Source of the DNA: CAG-452 sp045531335
GTDB taxonomy: Bacteria > Bacillota > Clostridia > TANB77 > CAG-508
Length of the DNA stretch: 64,000 nucleotides
Assembly (NCBI GenBank): GCA_045531335.1
Contig: JAZSDU010000007.1
Span: 14,607-78,606, forward strand
Direction of reading: 5' to 3'
Under the pieces are notes generated by a model. The model saw only the letters and a list, made by a program, of their open reading frames with translations, had not been told where the DNA came from and did not search any database. Within the stretch, counting starts at the first letter, position 1; each line of letters opens with the position of its first letter. Positions 53,636 to 60,822 of this stretch are shown here, piece after piece. Made by a program: the position numbers and the translations under genes.

Positions 53636-53675
53636 AAATAGGATTTTGGGGCCTGCGAACCCAAAATCCTATTTA
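53636..53675. terminator. Bidirectional terminator
   Basis: AAATAGGATTTTGGG/CCCAAAATCCTATTT, 15 bp, between the convergent murD and DUF1836 genes; A and T tracts flank both sides. Confidence 0.88.
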
Positions 53676-54163
53676 TTTAAAAAAGTCTTTTGAACATAAA
53701 GCTTATTTGCAAATGACTGAACAACATATTTTAATAAATACCTTTCTTCTGTCATTTTATCTTCATATATAAATTCTTTCTTTTCGAAAGTAGAATCAAT
53801 ACAGTTTTCTACTAGCATACAAAATTTATTATATGATATTTCTATACCTGATGTTTCTAATGCGAGTTTAATTAATGTATTTATATCATTAATACTATAC
53901 ACTTGTTTTAGTAAGCATATTACAATTAATCTTGCTAAATGAGTTTTATTATATTTTTTATTAATAGGTGGATTTAGTATACCTTGTTTAACATAGTTAT
54001 TAATCATTGTTTTAGTTATAACTTTATCTTCTTTTTTATCATTTAAAGGAACTAAATCAACTAAGTGGTCTTCTATTAAAGAAACTACTTGGTCCATGTA
54101 TAAATCTATATTGGGAAGTTCTTCCCATCTAGGAATATGAAAATTTGCAATATTTGTATCCAT
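53669..54163 (-). CDS. DUF1836 putative regulator
   Basis: 164 residues from the ATG at 54163 (GGAGGTAA upstream). DUF1836 pattern is clear: FHIPRWEELPNIDLYMDQVV, then ITKTMINNYVKQGIL and KKYNKTHLARLIVICLLKQV. The MINNYVK and HLARL segments form a MerR-like helix-turn-helix. It is divergent from the acyl-CoA synthetase gene, with a perfect palindrome between, so it may control that gene. Confidence 0.85.
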   Translation of the reverse strand: MDTNIANFHIPRWEELPNIDLYMDQVVSLIEDHLVDLVPLNDKKEDKVITKTMINNYVKQGILNPPINKKYNKTHLARLIVICLLKQVYSINDINTLIKLALETSGIEISYNKFCMLVENCIDSTFEKKEFIYEDKMTEERYLLKYVVQSFANKLYVQKTFLNK

Positions 54164-54195
54164 ATTTACCTCCATTTTTTAGTAACTTTTTAAAC

Positions 54196-54224
54196 ATTTT
54201 AACATTTTTAAAGAATATAGTCAA
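54196..54224 (-). promoter_or_regulatory. Promoter of the DUF1836 gene
   Basis: On the - strand TTGACT (54224-54219), 17 bp spacer, TAAAAT (54201-54196). Confidence 0.7.
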
Positions 54225-54229
54225 TTATA

Positions 54230-54275
54230 TTGACATGATATTTAGAATGTGATAATCTAGTAATCGAAACTAGAT
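54230..54275 (+). promoter_or_regulatory. Promoter and palindromic operator of acyl-CoA synthetase 2
   Basis: TTGACA at 54230-54235 and a TGATAAT-like -10 at about 54250-54256, followed by the perfect inverted repeat ATCTAGT-N7-ACTAGAT (54255-54275) covering the transcription start. Confidence 0.65.
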
Positions 54276-54290
54276 AACTAAGGAGGAAGA

Positions 54291-56018
54291 ATGAAAATAT
54301 ATAATAAAATTTATGATGCAAAAAGATTTAAAAATATAAGGGAGATTTTAAATAATTCAATAGAATTATTTCCAGATAATAAAGCATTTATAATAAAAGA
54401 AAAAAGAGGAAAAAATGTTGAATATAAGAATGTAACATATAAAGAATTTGGTGAACAAATTAATAGTTTAGGAACAGCTTTAATTGATTTAGGACTTAAA
54501 GATAAAAGAGTAGCAATAATCAGTAAAAATAGATATGAATGGGCTCTTACATATTTTACAGTAATGAATGGTGTAGGTGTAACAGTTCCATTAGATAAAG
54601 GTTTAAAAGAAGAAGAAATAATATCATGTTTAATTAGAAGTAAAGCAGATTGCATAGTATTTGAAAAAGAATTTTTAGAAACAGTAAAGAAAGCACAACA
54701 AAATAAAGACATAAAAATAAAAGAATATATATGCATGGATGACATCGAAGAAGAAGGAATAACAAAATTTAGTGATGTTATAAAAAATGGAGAAAAATTA
54801 TTAAAAGATGGAGATAAAAAATATATAGACGCAACAATAGATGAAGAAAAAAAGTCAGCAATTATATTTACATCAGGAACAACTTCTATGTCTAAAGCAG
54901 TTATGCTATCAAATAAGAATATAGCTGAAAATATAAATGATATGAAATATACAGAAAAAGTATATGATACAGATGTCAATATGGCGTTTTTGCCATTTCA
55001 CCATACTTTTGGTTCTACAGGAGTGTTGTTTTTCCTAGCACATGGAGCAACAAATGTATTTTGTGATGGTTTAAAATATGTACAAAAAAATTTAGTGGAA
55101 TATAAAGTTTCTGTTTTTGTTTGTGTACCATTGTTAATCGAAGCTATGTATAAAAAAATAATGGCAGAAGTAGATAAACAAGGTAAAACAAAAATAGTAA
55201 AAATTGGAACCAAAATAAGTAAATTCTTACTTAAATTTGGAATAGATATAAGAAGAAAACTATTTAAAGAAATTTTAGAAAAATTAGGTGGAAATATAAG
55301 GTTTATCATAAGTGGAGCATCTGCTATTGATAAAAATGTAGCACAAGGATTTAATGATTTTGGAATACTTACTGTTCAAGGATATGGATTAACAGAAACA
55401 GCTCCAGTTCTTGCAGCAGAAAATGAAAAAACAATGAGATTAGGTTCAGTTGGAATACCAATGTATAGTGTAGATATAAAAATAGATAATCCAGATGAGA
55501 ATGGTATAGGAGAAATAGTTGCAAAAGGACCTAATGTAATGCTTGGATATTATGAAAATGAAGAAGCAACTAATGAAGTTATAAAAGTAGATGAAGAAGG
55601 AAATAGATGGTTCCATACAGGGGATTTAGGCTATATAGATAAAGATGGATTTATATTTATAACAGGAAGAAAGAAAAATGTTATAGTATTAAAAAATGGA
55701 AAAAATGTTTTTCCAGAAGAAATAGAATCTTTAGTTACAAATTTACCTTATGTAGCAGAAAATATGGTATATGGAAAGCCTAAAGATGATGATTTATTAG
55801 TATCTGTAAAAATTGTATATAATGAAGAATATGTAAAACAAAAATATGGAGAAATTTCTGAAGAAGAACTAAAGGAAATTATATGGAATGATATAAAAGA
55901 GATTAATAAAAAATTACCTACTTATAAATATATAAAAAATCTTATAATAACAAAAGAGCCAATGATTAAAACAACAACAGCAAAAGTAAAAAGATTCGAA
56001 GAACAAAAAAACTTGTAA
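54291..56018 (+). CDS. AMP-forming acyl-CoA synthetase-like protein 2
   Basis: 575 residues, paralogue of 32791-34539 with the same domain order: FTSGTTSMSKAVMLS (about 194-208), GYGLTETAP, RWFHTGDLGYID and GRKKNVIVLKNGKNVFP. Unlike the first copy it has its own promoter with an operator and a divergent regulator, so expression is probably induced separately. AAGGAGGAAG precedes the ATG. Confidence 0.88.
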   Translation: MKIYNKIYDAKRFKNIREILNNSIELFPDNKAFIIKEKRGKNVEYKNVTYKEFGEQINSLGTALIDLGLKDKRVAIISKNRYEWALTYFTVMNGVGVTVPLDKGLKEEEIISCLIRSKADCIVFEKEFLETVKKAQQNKDIKIKEYICMDDIEEEGITKFSDVIKNGEKLLKDGDKKYIDATIDEEKKSAIIFTSGTTSMSKAVMLSNKNIAENINDMKYTEKVYDTDVNMAFLPFHHTFGSTGVLFFLAHGATNVFCDGLKYVQKNLVEYKVSVFVCVPLLIEAMYKKIMAEVDKQGKTKIVKIGTKISKFLLKFGIDIRRKLFKEILEKLGGNIRFIISGASAIDKNVAQGFNDFGILTVQGYGLTETAPVLAAENEKTMRLGSVGIPMYSVDIKIDNPDENGIGEIVAKGPNVMLGYYENEEATNEVIKVDEEGNRWFHTGDLGYIDKDGFIFITGRKKNVIVLKNGKNVFPEEIESLVTNLPYVAENMVYGKPKDDDLLVSVKIVYNEEYVKQKYGEISEEELKEIIWNDIKEINKKLPTYKYIKNLIITKEPMIKTTTAKVKRFEEQKNL

Positions 56019-56019
56019 A

Positions 56020-56094
56020 AACGATTCTAGGGACTGTCCCTAAAAAGTAGCAGCTTGTCTGAGACTTTTTGGGACTGTCCTGAATCGTTTTTTA
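56020..56094 (+). terminator. Terminator built from two family B sequences
   Basis: AACGATTC ... GAATCGTT outer stem continues into GGGACTGTCCC and GGGACTGTCC segments; T run at 56088-56093. Confidence 0.7.
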
Positions 56095-56162
56095 TTGTAT
56101 AACAAATCAAACAAAATATTGAAATATAGAAAAACAAATGATAAAATAAAAGCGTAAAGATA

Positions 56163-56190
56163 TGTAGGGTTGGCTTCCTAAGGTAGCCCG
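56163..56190. repeat. Degenerate family A repeat
   Basis: TGTAGGGTTGGCTTCCTAAG then GTAGCCCG; arms GGGTTGGC and GTAGCCC pair poorly. Confidence 0.45.
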
Positions 56191-56215
56191 AATATATTTG
56201 AAAAGGAGAAATATT

Positions 56216-57019
56216 ATGAATTATAATAATGCAACTCAATTTATAAAACAAAAAACAGGAGACAAAATTCCAGAAGTAGCTATCGTTTTAGGCTCAGGTT
56301 TAGGTGGATTAAAAGAAGATATAGAGAATAAAATAATAATAGACTATAAAGATATACCGGATTTTCCAGTATCTACTGTTGAAGGGCATGCTGGAGAATT
56401 GATAATAGGAGAATTGTCAGGCAGAACTGTAATTGCAATGAATGGAAGATTTCATTATTATGAAGGATATGATATAAAACAAACAGTATTTCCAATAAGA
56501 GTATTTGCTTTACTTGGAGTAAAAAATATTATACTTACAAATGCAGCAGGTGGAATAAATACTAATATAAAAGAAGGTAGCTTTATGGTTATAAATGACC
56601 ATTTAAGCTTCTTTGCAGAATCTGTATTAAGAGGAAAAAATGAAGATGAATTTGGAGTGCGTTTCCCAGATATGTCTGAAGTTTATGATAAAGAAGAAAG
56701 AGAAAAAATGAAAGCTATAATTGAGAAACATACTGGAACAGTACTAGAAGGTGTATATGCATATATGAAAGGACCGGCTTATGAAACACCAGCAGAAATA
56801 AGGGCACTTAGAACTTTGGGAGTAGATGCAGTAGGTATGTCCACAGTTCCAGAAGCAATAGTTGCAAGACATTCAGGAATGAAAGTTGTTGCAGTTTCTT
56901 GTATTACAAACATGGCTGCAGGAGTAAGTAATAAAAAATTATCACACGAAGAAGTAAAAGAAACAGCGGATAGAGTAAAAGGAGAGTTTAAAGAAATAAT
57001 AAAGGAATATTTAAAATAA
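56216..57019 (+). CDS. punA: Purine nucleoside phosphorylase, trimeric type
   Basis: Cleaves guanosine and inosine with phosphate. 267 residues from ATG 56216 (AAAGGAG upstream). LGSGLGGL near 26 (phosphate), EGHAGELIIG near 59, NAAGGIN near 111, KGPAYETPAEIR near 183 and MSTVPEAIVARH near 207 are the class II PNP signatures. Stands alone before a hairpin at 57036-57055. Confidence 0.95.
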   Translation: MNYNNATQFIKQKTGDKIPEVAIVLGSGLGGLKEDIENKIIIDYKDIPDFPVSTVEGHAGELIIGELSGRTVIAMNGRFHYYEGYDIKQTVFPIRVFALLGVKNIILTNAAGGINTNIKEGSFMVINDHLSFFAESVLRGKNEDEFGVRFPDMSEVYDKEEREKMKAIIEKHTGTVLEGVYAYMKGPAYETPAEIRALRTLGVDAVGMSTVPEAIVARHSGMKVVAVSCITNMAAGVSNKKLSHEEVKETADRVKGEFKEIIKEYLK

Positions 57020-57029
57020 TATTTTAACA

Positions 57030-57060
57030 ATGTAAGGGCGGATTTCAATATCCGCCTATT
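57030..57060 (+). terminator. GGCGGAT hairpin, family A-like
   Basis: TGTAAGGGCGGAT then ATCCGCC; the same variant (TAAGGGC) as at 26481. Confidence 0.55.
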
Positions 57061-57085
57061 TTGTATATATAGGAGTTGTTTAATT

Positions 57086-57115
57086 TTGACAAATTACCAG
57101 TTTTTATGGTAAAAT
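57086..57115 (+). promoter_or_regulatory. Promoter
   Basis: TTGACA (57086-57091), 18 bp spacer, extended -10 TGGTAAAAT (hexamer 57110-57115). Confidence 0.8.
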
Positions 57116-57166
57116 TAATAGGTATGAATTAATTTATCAATAATATTGGAAGGGGTAAATATTATA

Positions 57167-58468
57167 ATGATAAGAGTAATTGAAGTAACTAAAGAAAATG
57201 AAGAAAAATATATAGACCAAATTGCAGCATTAGAAGTAGAAGTTTTAGAACATATGGAAAGAAACGGTAGAGTAGGACAATTGTTTATAACAGGTAAAGA
57301 AGATATATCTCAGTATGTTAATTCAGAAGAAAATAGTGTGTTTGTTGTACTTGGAGATAATGACAATGTAATGGCAGCAACATATATAACACAAGGGCAA
57401 AAACCATTTACATACAATGACATTACAAAATATTTTAAAACTGGAAAAGTATATGACAAATATGTAAGAGATGGATATGAAAGAGTTAGCCAATATAGAA
57501 GTGATTTGTTAGATATTTATAAAGTGAAATTACAAGCGTTTGAGTATGCAAAAGGAAAAGTTTTAAATGAATATCCAGAAGTAAAAAGCATATCAGAATT
57601 TTTAGAATCAGAAGTTCAAGAGAATGGATTCCATGAAAAGAGTGAGTTGAGAGAAAAATTAAACGCATATATGTCAGAATATATAATAGGAAATTTTGGA
57701 GAAGATACTCAGTCAAAGTATGAAAAATTTTATTGGTTAACTTCTGAAAAAATTTCACAAGAATTTGGAAAGAAAATTGCAAACCTAAACGATTCTGAAC
57801 AAGAATATGAAAGATTTGTAGAGTCACAGTCAGAATATGATGAAATAATGCAAAAAAGCGAATTGCCAATCTACGAAGAACCAAAATTTGATTTAAGCAA
57901 GTATTTTTCTGCAAACACACAAAATGCAATAGAAATAGATACATATATAACAGATCCTAATAATAGAAGTGCAGGATTAGCAAGAATACTTGTATATGAA
58001 GGAATAAAAGAGCATATGCAAAAGCATTTTTCGAAACCAACAAATAGAGAAATATTCTTATGCTCAACATTACATAGGGATAATTTGCCATCTAAGTATG
58101 TATCAGAATTTTTTGGAGTAACAGATAATTTATATGTAAAACGTAGACAAGGAAGAAATAGAGAAGTGCATATTTGCAGAATACCTAGAGAAAAACATAT
58201 AGAATATTTAAATAGTATGGAAGATAAATTAGCAGTTTTATATGGCTATAATCCAAATAATAAAGAAATAACAGACGAAACAAGAAAAAATGTATTAGAA
58301 GAACAATTAAAATATGAAAAGAAACAATATGCAAAACTAAAAAGAGCTAAAACAAAAGGGAAATTGGCAGGTGTAAATCTTAAAACTATAGCAAGTAAGT
58401 TCAAAAAAATACAAGGATTTAAAAAGCAAATTAAAAATTTAGCAAGAAGCGAACGTGATGATAGATAA
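57167..58468 (+). CDS. GNAT-like protein with an extended middle region, 433 aa
   Basis: Start at ATG 57167 (GGAAGGGG upstream). The N-terminal strand-helix and SVFVVLGDNDNVMAATYIT (about 52-70) resemble the first half of a GNAT fold; the acetyl-CoA loop RSAGLARILVYEGI lies 200 residues later (about 266-279), followed by FLCSTLHRDNLPSKYVSEFFGV, a typical GNAT end. The helical, Glu-rich middle (about 85-245) is an insertion. A Lys/Arg-rich C-terminal tail (about 375-433) may bind nucleic acid or membranes. Substrate unknown. Confidence 0.6.
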   Translation: MIRVIEVTKENEEKYIDQIAALEVEVLEHMERNGRVGQLFITGKEDISQYVNSEENSVFVVLGDNDNVMAATYITQGQKPFTYNDITKYFKTGKVYDKYVRDGYERVSQYRSDLLDIYKVKLQAFEYAKGKVLNEYPEVKSISEFLESEVQENGFHEKSELREKLNAYMSEYIIGNFGEDTQSKYEKFYWLTSEKISQEFGKKIANLNDSEQEYERFVESQSEYDEIMQKSELPIYEEPKFDLSKYFSANTQNAIEIDTYITDPNNRSAGLARILVYEGIKEHMQKHFSKPTNREIFLCSTLHRDNLPSKYVSEFFGVTDNLYVKRRQGRNREVHICRIPREKHIEYLNSMEDKLAVLYGYNPNNKEITDETRKNVLEEQLKYEKKQYAKLKRAKTKGKLAGVNLKTIASKFKKIQGFKKQIKNLARSERDDR

Positions 58469-58479
58469 AAGCTAAAATA

Positions 58480-58512
58480 AAAATAGAGATGAAAAAATCA
58501 TCTCTATTTTTT
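58480..58512 (+). terminator. Terminator
   Basis: AAAATAGAGATGA/TCATCTCTATTTT stem and T run. Confidence 0.92.
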
Positions 58513-58575
58513 ATTAATCATAATCTTAAAAAACAAGCATAAAGATATAATAAGTTAATTTTAGGAGGAGTATAT

Positions 58576-59352
58576 ATGTTTTTGGTATACAACAAAGATA
58601 AAATAATATCAGTTGCTATAGCATTAAGTACAGTTTTAGTATTATTTTTACTTGCTGCAACATTTAAGCAAAATACTTTGAATGATACTATTCAAACTTC
58701 TAGTGCAACCTCTAAACTACTTCCAGTATATAGTGTTGATACAGATGAAAATAAAGTTGCACTTACAATTAATTGCGCATGGAATGCAGATGATATTGAT
58801 TTAATATTAGAAACGTTATCTAAAAATGAAATAAAAGCTACTTTTTTTATGGTAGGAGATTGGGTTTCTAAATTTCCAGATGCAGTAAAGAAAATAAATG
58901 ATAGTGGAAATGAGATTGCTAACCATTCTGAATCACATGTCCATGTAAATAATTTAACTTATGAAAAAAACATAGAAGAAATCACAAAATGTTCAGACAG
59001 AATAAAAGCTATAACTGGAAACCCTACAACATTATATAGAGGACCATATGGAGAATATAATGATACTGTAGTAAAAGCTTCAAATGATTCTAATCATATT
59101 ATGGTTCAGTGGTCAATAGATACTTTAGACTATAATGGCCTAACAGGGGAACAAATGTGGCAAAGAATAGAGCCTAAGCTAGAAAATGGTAGTATTATTT
59201 TAATGCATAATGGAACAGAAAATACTGCACTTAGTTTAGATATGATAATAAAAAATATAAAAGAAAAGGGGCTTCAACCAGTAACAGTATCAGAGCTAAT
59301 ATATAAAGAAAATTATTCTATTGATAATAATGGAGTTCAACATAAAAAATAA
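58576..59352 (+). CDS. PdaB-like polysaccharide deacetylase with an altered first motif
   Basis: 258 residues: membrane anchor (about 11-29) and an NodB-homology domain (about 58-245). Zinc ligands HSESH (about 116-120) and RGPYG (about 155-159) are present, as is the LMHNG final motif. The first motif, usually T-F-D with the catalytic-base Asp, reads LTINCAWNADD here, so the first Asp is Asn and only the later Asp pair remains. PdaB-like proteins act in spore or wall glycan modification. GGAGG precedes the ATG. Confidence 0.82.
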   Translation: MFLVYNKDKIISVAIALSTVLVLFLLAATFKQNTLNDTIQTSSATSKLLPVYSVDTDENKVALTINCAWNADDIDLILETLSKNEIKATFFMVGDWVSKFPDAVKKINDSGNEIANHSESHVHVNNLTYEKNIEEITKCSDRIKAITGNPTTLYRGPYGEYNDTVVKASNDSNHIMVQWSIDTLDYNGLTGEQMWQRIEPKLENGSIILMHNGTENTALSLDMIIKNIKEKGLQPVTVSELIYKENYSIDNNGVQHKK

Positions 59353-59370
59353 TAAAATTAGTAAAAGTAA

Positions 59371-59402
59371 AAGGCAAGTTTAGATATTAAATAAACTTGC
59401 CT
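59371..59402 (+). terminator. Hairpin after the deacetylase gene
   Basis: AAGGCAAGTTTA/TAAACTTGCCTT, 12-bp perfect stem, weak T tail. Confidence 0.7.
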
Positions 59403-59503
59403 TAAAAACTTGCAAAATTTAAAGTTATTATGTATAATGTATTCGTATTAATTGACTTTTATTACAAAAATATTATATATATATTACAATTGCATTATTT
59501 CTA

Positions 59504-59531
59504 TTGACATATTAGGAAAATGAAATAAAAT
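59504..59531 (+). promoter_or_regulatory. Promoter of rsmD
   Basis: TTGACA (59504-59509), 16 bp spacer, TAAAAT (59526-59531). The start site would fall after the ATG at 59534, which supports the ATG at 59561. Confidence 0.8.
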
Positions 59532-59560
59532 ATATGTATCAAAAGAGGTATAAGTGGCTT

Positions 59561-60118
59561 ATGAGAGTTATAAGTGGAACCGCAAGAGGAAAAAAACTAA
59601 CCTCATTAGAAGGATTAGAAACTAGACCTACATTAGATAGAGTTAAAGAAGCTTTATTCAATATTTTGCAATTTGATTTAAAAGATGCAAATATATTAGA
59701 TTTGTTTTCTGGAAGCGGGGCGCTTGCAATAGAAGCGTTAAGTAGAGGAGCAAAACAAGCTGTACTTTGTGATAACTCAGCTAAAGCAGTTAAAATAATA
59801 AATAAAAATTTAGAAGATACTAGATTAAAAGAAAAAGCTTGCGTAATAAATAAAGATTATAATCAAGCATTAAAAAAATTAAAATATGAGTCTAAAAAAT
59901 TTGATATAATATTTTTAGATCCACCATACAAAAGTGATTATATTGTAAAGTCAATTGAAAATATAATAACAAATGATTTGTTAGCTAAAGATGGAATTAT
60001 AATTGCAGAAACAGATGATGAAAATAAAATAGATGAAATAAAAAACAATAAAAATATTGAAATTTATGATACAAGAAGATATGGAATCGTGTTTATCATA
60101 TTTATTCGAAAGGGGTAA
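59561..60118 (+). CDS. rsmD: 16S rRNA (guanine-966 N2) methyltransferase
   Basis: 185 residues from ATG 59561 (AGAGGT upstream; starts at M-R-V-I-S-G-x-x-R-G-K as the family does). SAM site LDLFSGSGALAIEALSRGA near 46-64 and catalytic DPPY near 123. The next gene begins four bases after its stop, so they share a transcript. coaD, the usual neighbour, is not present. Confidence 0.94.
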   Translation: MRVISGTARGKKLTSLEGLETRPTLDRVKEALFNILQFDLKDANILDLFSGSGALAIEALSRGAKQAVLCDNSAKAVKIINKNLEDTRLKEKACVINKDYNQALKKLKYESKKFDIIFLDPPYKSDYIVKSIENIITNDLLAKDGIIIAETDDENKIDEIKNNKNIEIYDTRRYGIVFIIFIRKG

Positions 60119-60122
60119 AAAA

Positions 60123-60581
60123 ATGGAAATTTTCACATTATTAGAAACTTTAGAGGATATCATGGAAAGAAGTAGAAGTATACCATTTACAGAGAAAGGA
60201 ATTGTAGACAAAGAAGAAGTTCTTGAAATAGTAAAAGAAATAAGACTAAAACTTCCAGACGAATTAAAACAAGCTAAATGGGTAAAAGAAGAAAGAGGAC
60301 GTATTCTAGAAGAAGCTCAAAGAGAAGCTGATGGAATAGTAAAAGAAGCAGAAAATAGAATAATTGCTATGATTGATGAACATGAGATTACTAGAAAGGC
60401 ATATGAACAAAAAGCAGAAATTATAGAAACTGCAAATGAAATGTCTAGAGAAATATCAAAAGGGACAAAAGATTATGCTGATAGCATATTAGCAAATCTT
60501 GAATCTGCAATAAATAATGTTTCAGTAACATTAAATGAAGCTATAAGAACAATAGAAAACAACAGAAAAGAACTTAAATAG
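60123..60581 (+). CDS. Coiled-coil protein downstream of rsmD, 152 aa
   Basis: Start at ATG 60123 (AAGGGG upstream). The sequence is a long helix (about 30-152) with the look of F/V-type ATPase stalk subunits: ERGRILEEAQREADGIVKEAENRIIAMID (in part: RILEEAQREADGIVKEAENR). A protein of this kind follows rsmD in many clostridia and is annotated as ATPase-like, without proven function. DivIVA-like or stalk-like assembly is possible. Confidence 0.7.
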   Translation: MEIFTLLETLEDIMERSRSIPFTEKGIVDKEEVLEIVKEIRLKLPDELKQAKWVKEERGRILEEAQREADGIVKEAENRIIAMIDEHEITRKAYEQKAEIIETANEMSREISKGTKDYADSILANLESAINNVSVTLNEAIRTIENNRKELK

Positions 60582-60591
60582 AAGTTAAAGG

Positions 60592-60652
60592 AAGTCAGAA
60601 ATTAAAATGGAAGTCATAAAAATTAAGATTTCCTAAGATTTCTGACTTTTTG
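60592..60652 (+). terminator. Terminator after the rsmD operon
   Basis: AAGTCAGAAAT/ATTTCTGACTT stem with inner pairing and a T run. Confidence 0.75.
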
Positions 60653-60682
60653 TAATTATACGACAAATTGGTTGCAAGAGAA

Positions 60683-60788
60683 TGTAGGGGTCGCCGTCCT
60701 CGGCGACCCGCAGACCCGTGAGGAATACAAAAATATTTCAGGGCAAATTCTACGATGCAACGGGTCGCCGAGGACGGCGACCCCTACA
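60683..60788. repeat. Full-length family A element with 28-bp perfect inverted ends
   Basis: 60683-60710 (TGTAGGGGTCGCCGTCCTCG ...) is the exact reverse complement of 60761-60788. Each end is also a hairpin (GGGTCGCC/GGCGACCC). The 50-bp centre contains GAGGAATAC, shared with the 22930 and 24577 variants. This is the best-preserved copy and defines the family ends. Confidence 0.88.
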
Positions 60789-60822
60789 ATATAAATAAAT
60801 AATAAAAATAGAGGAGAAACCA

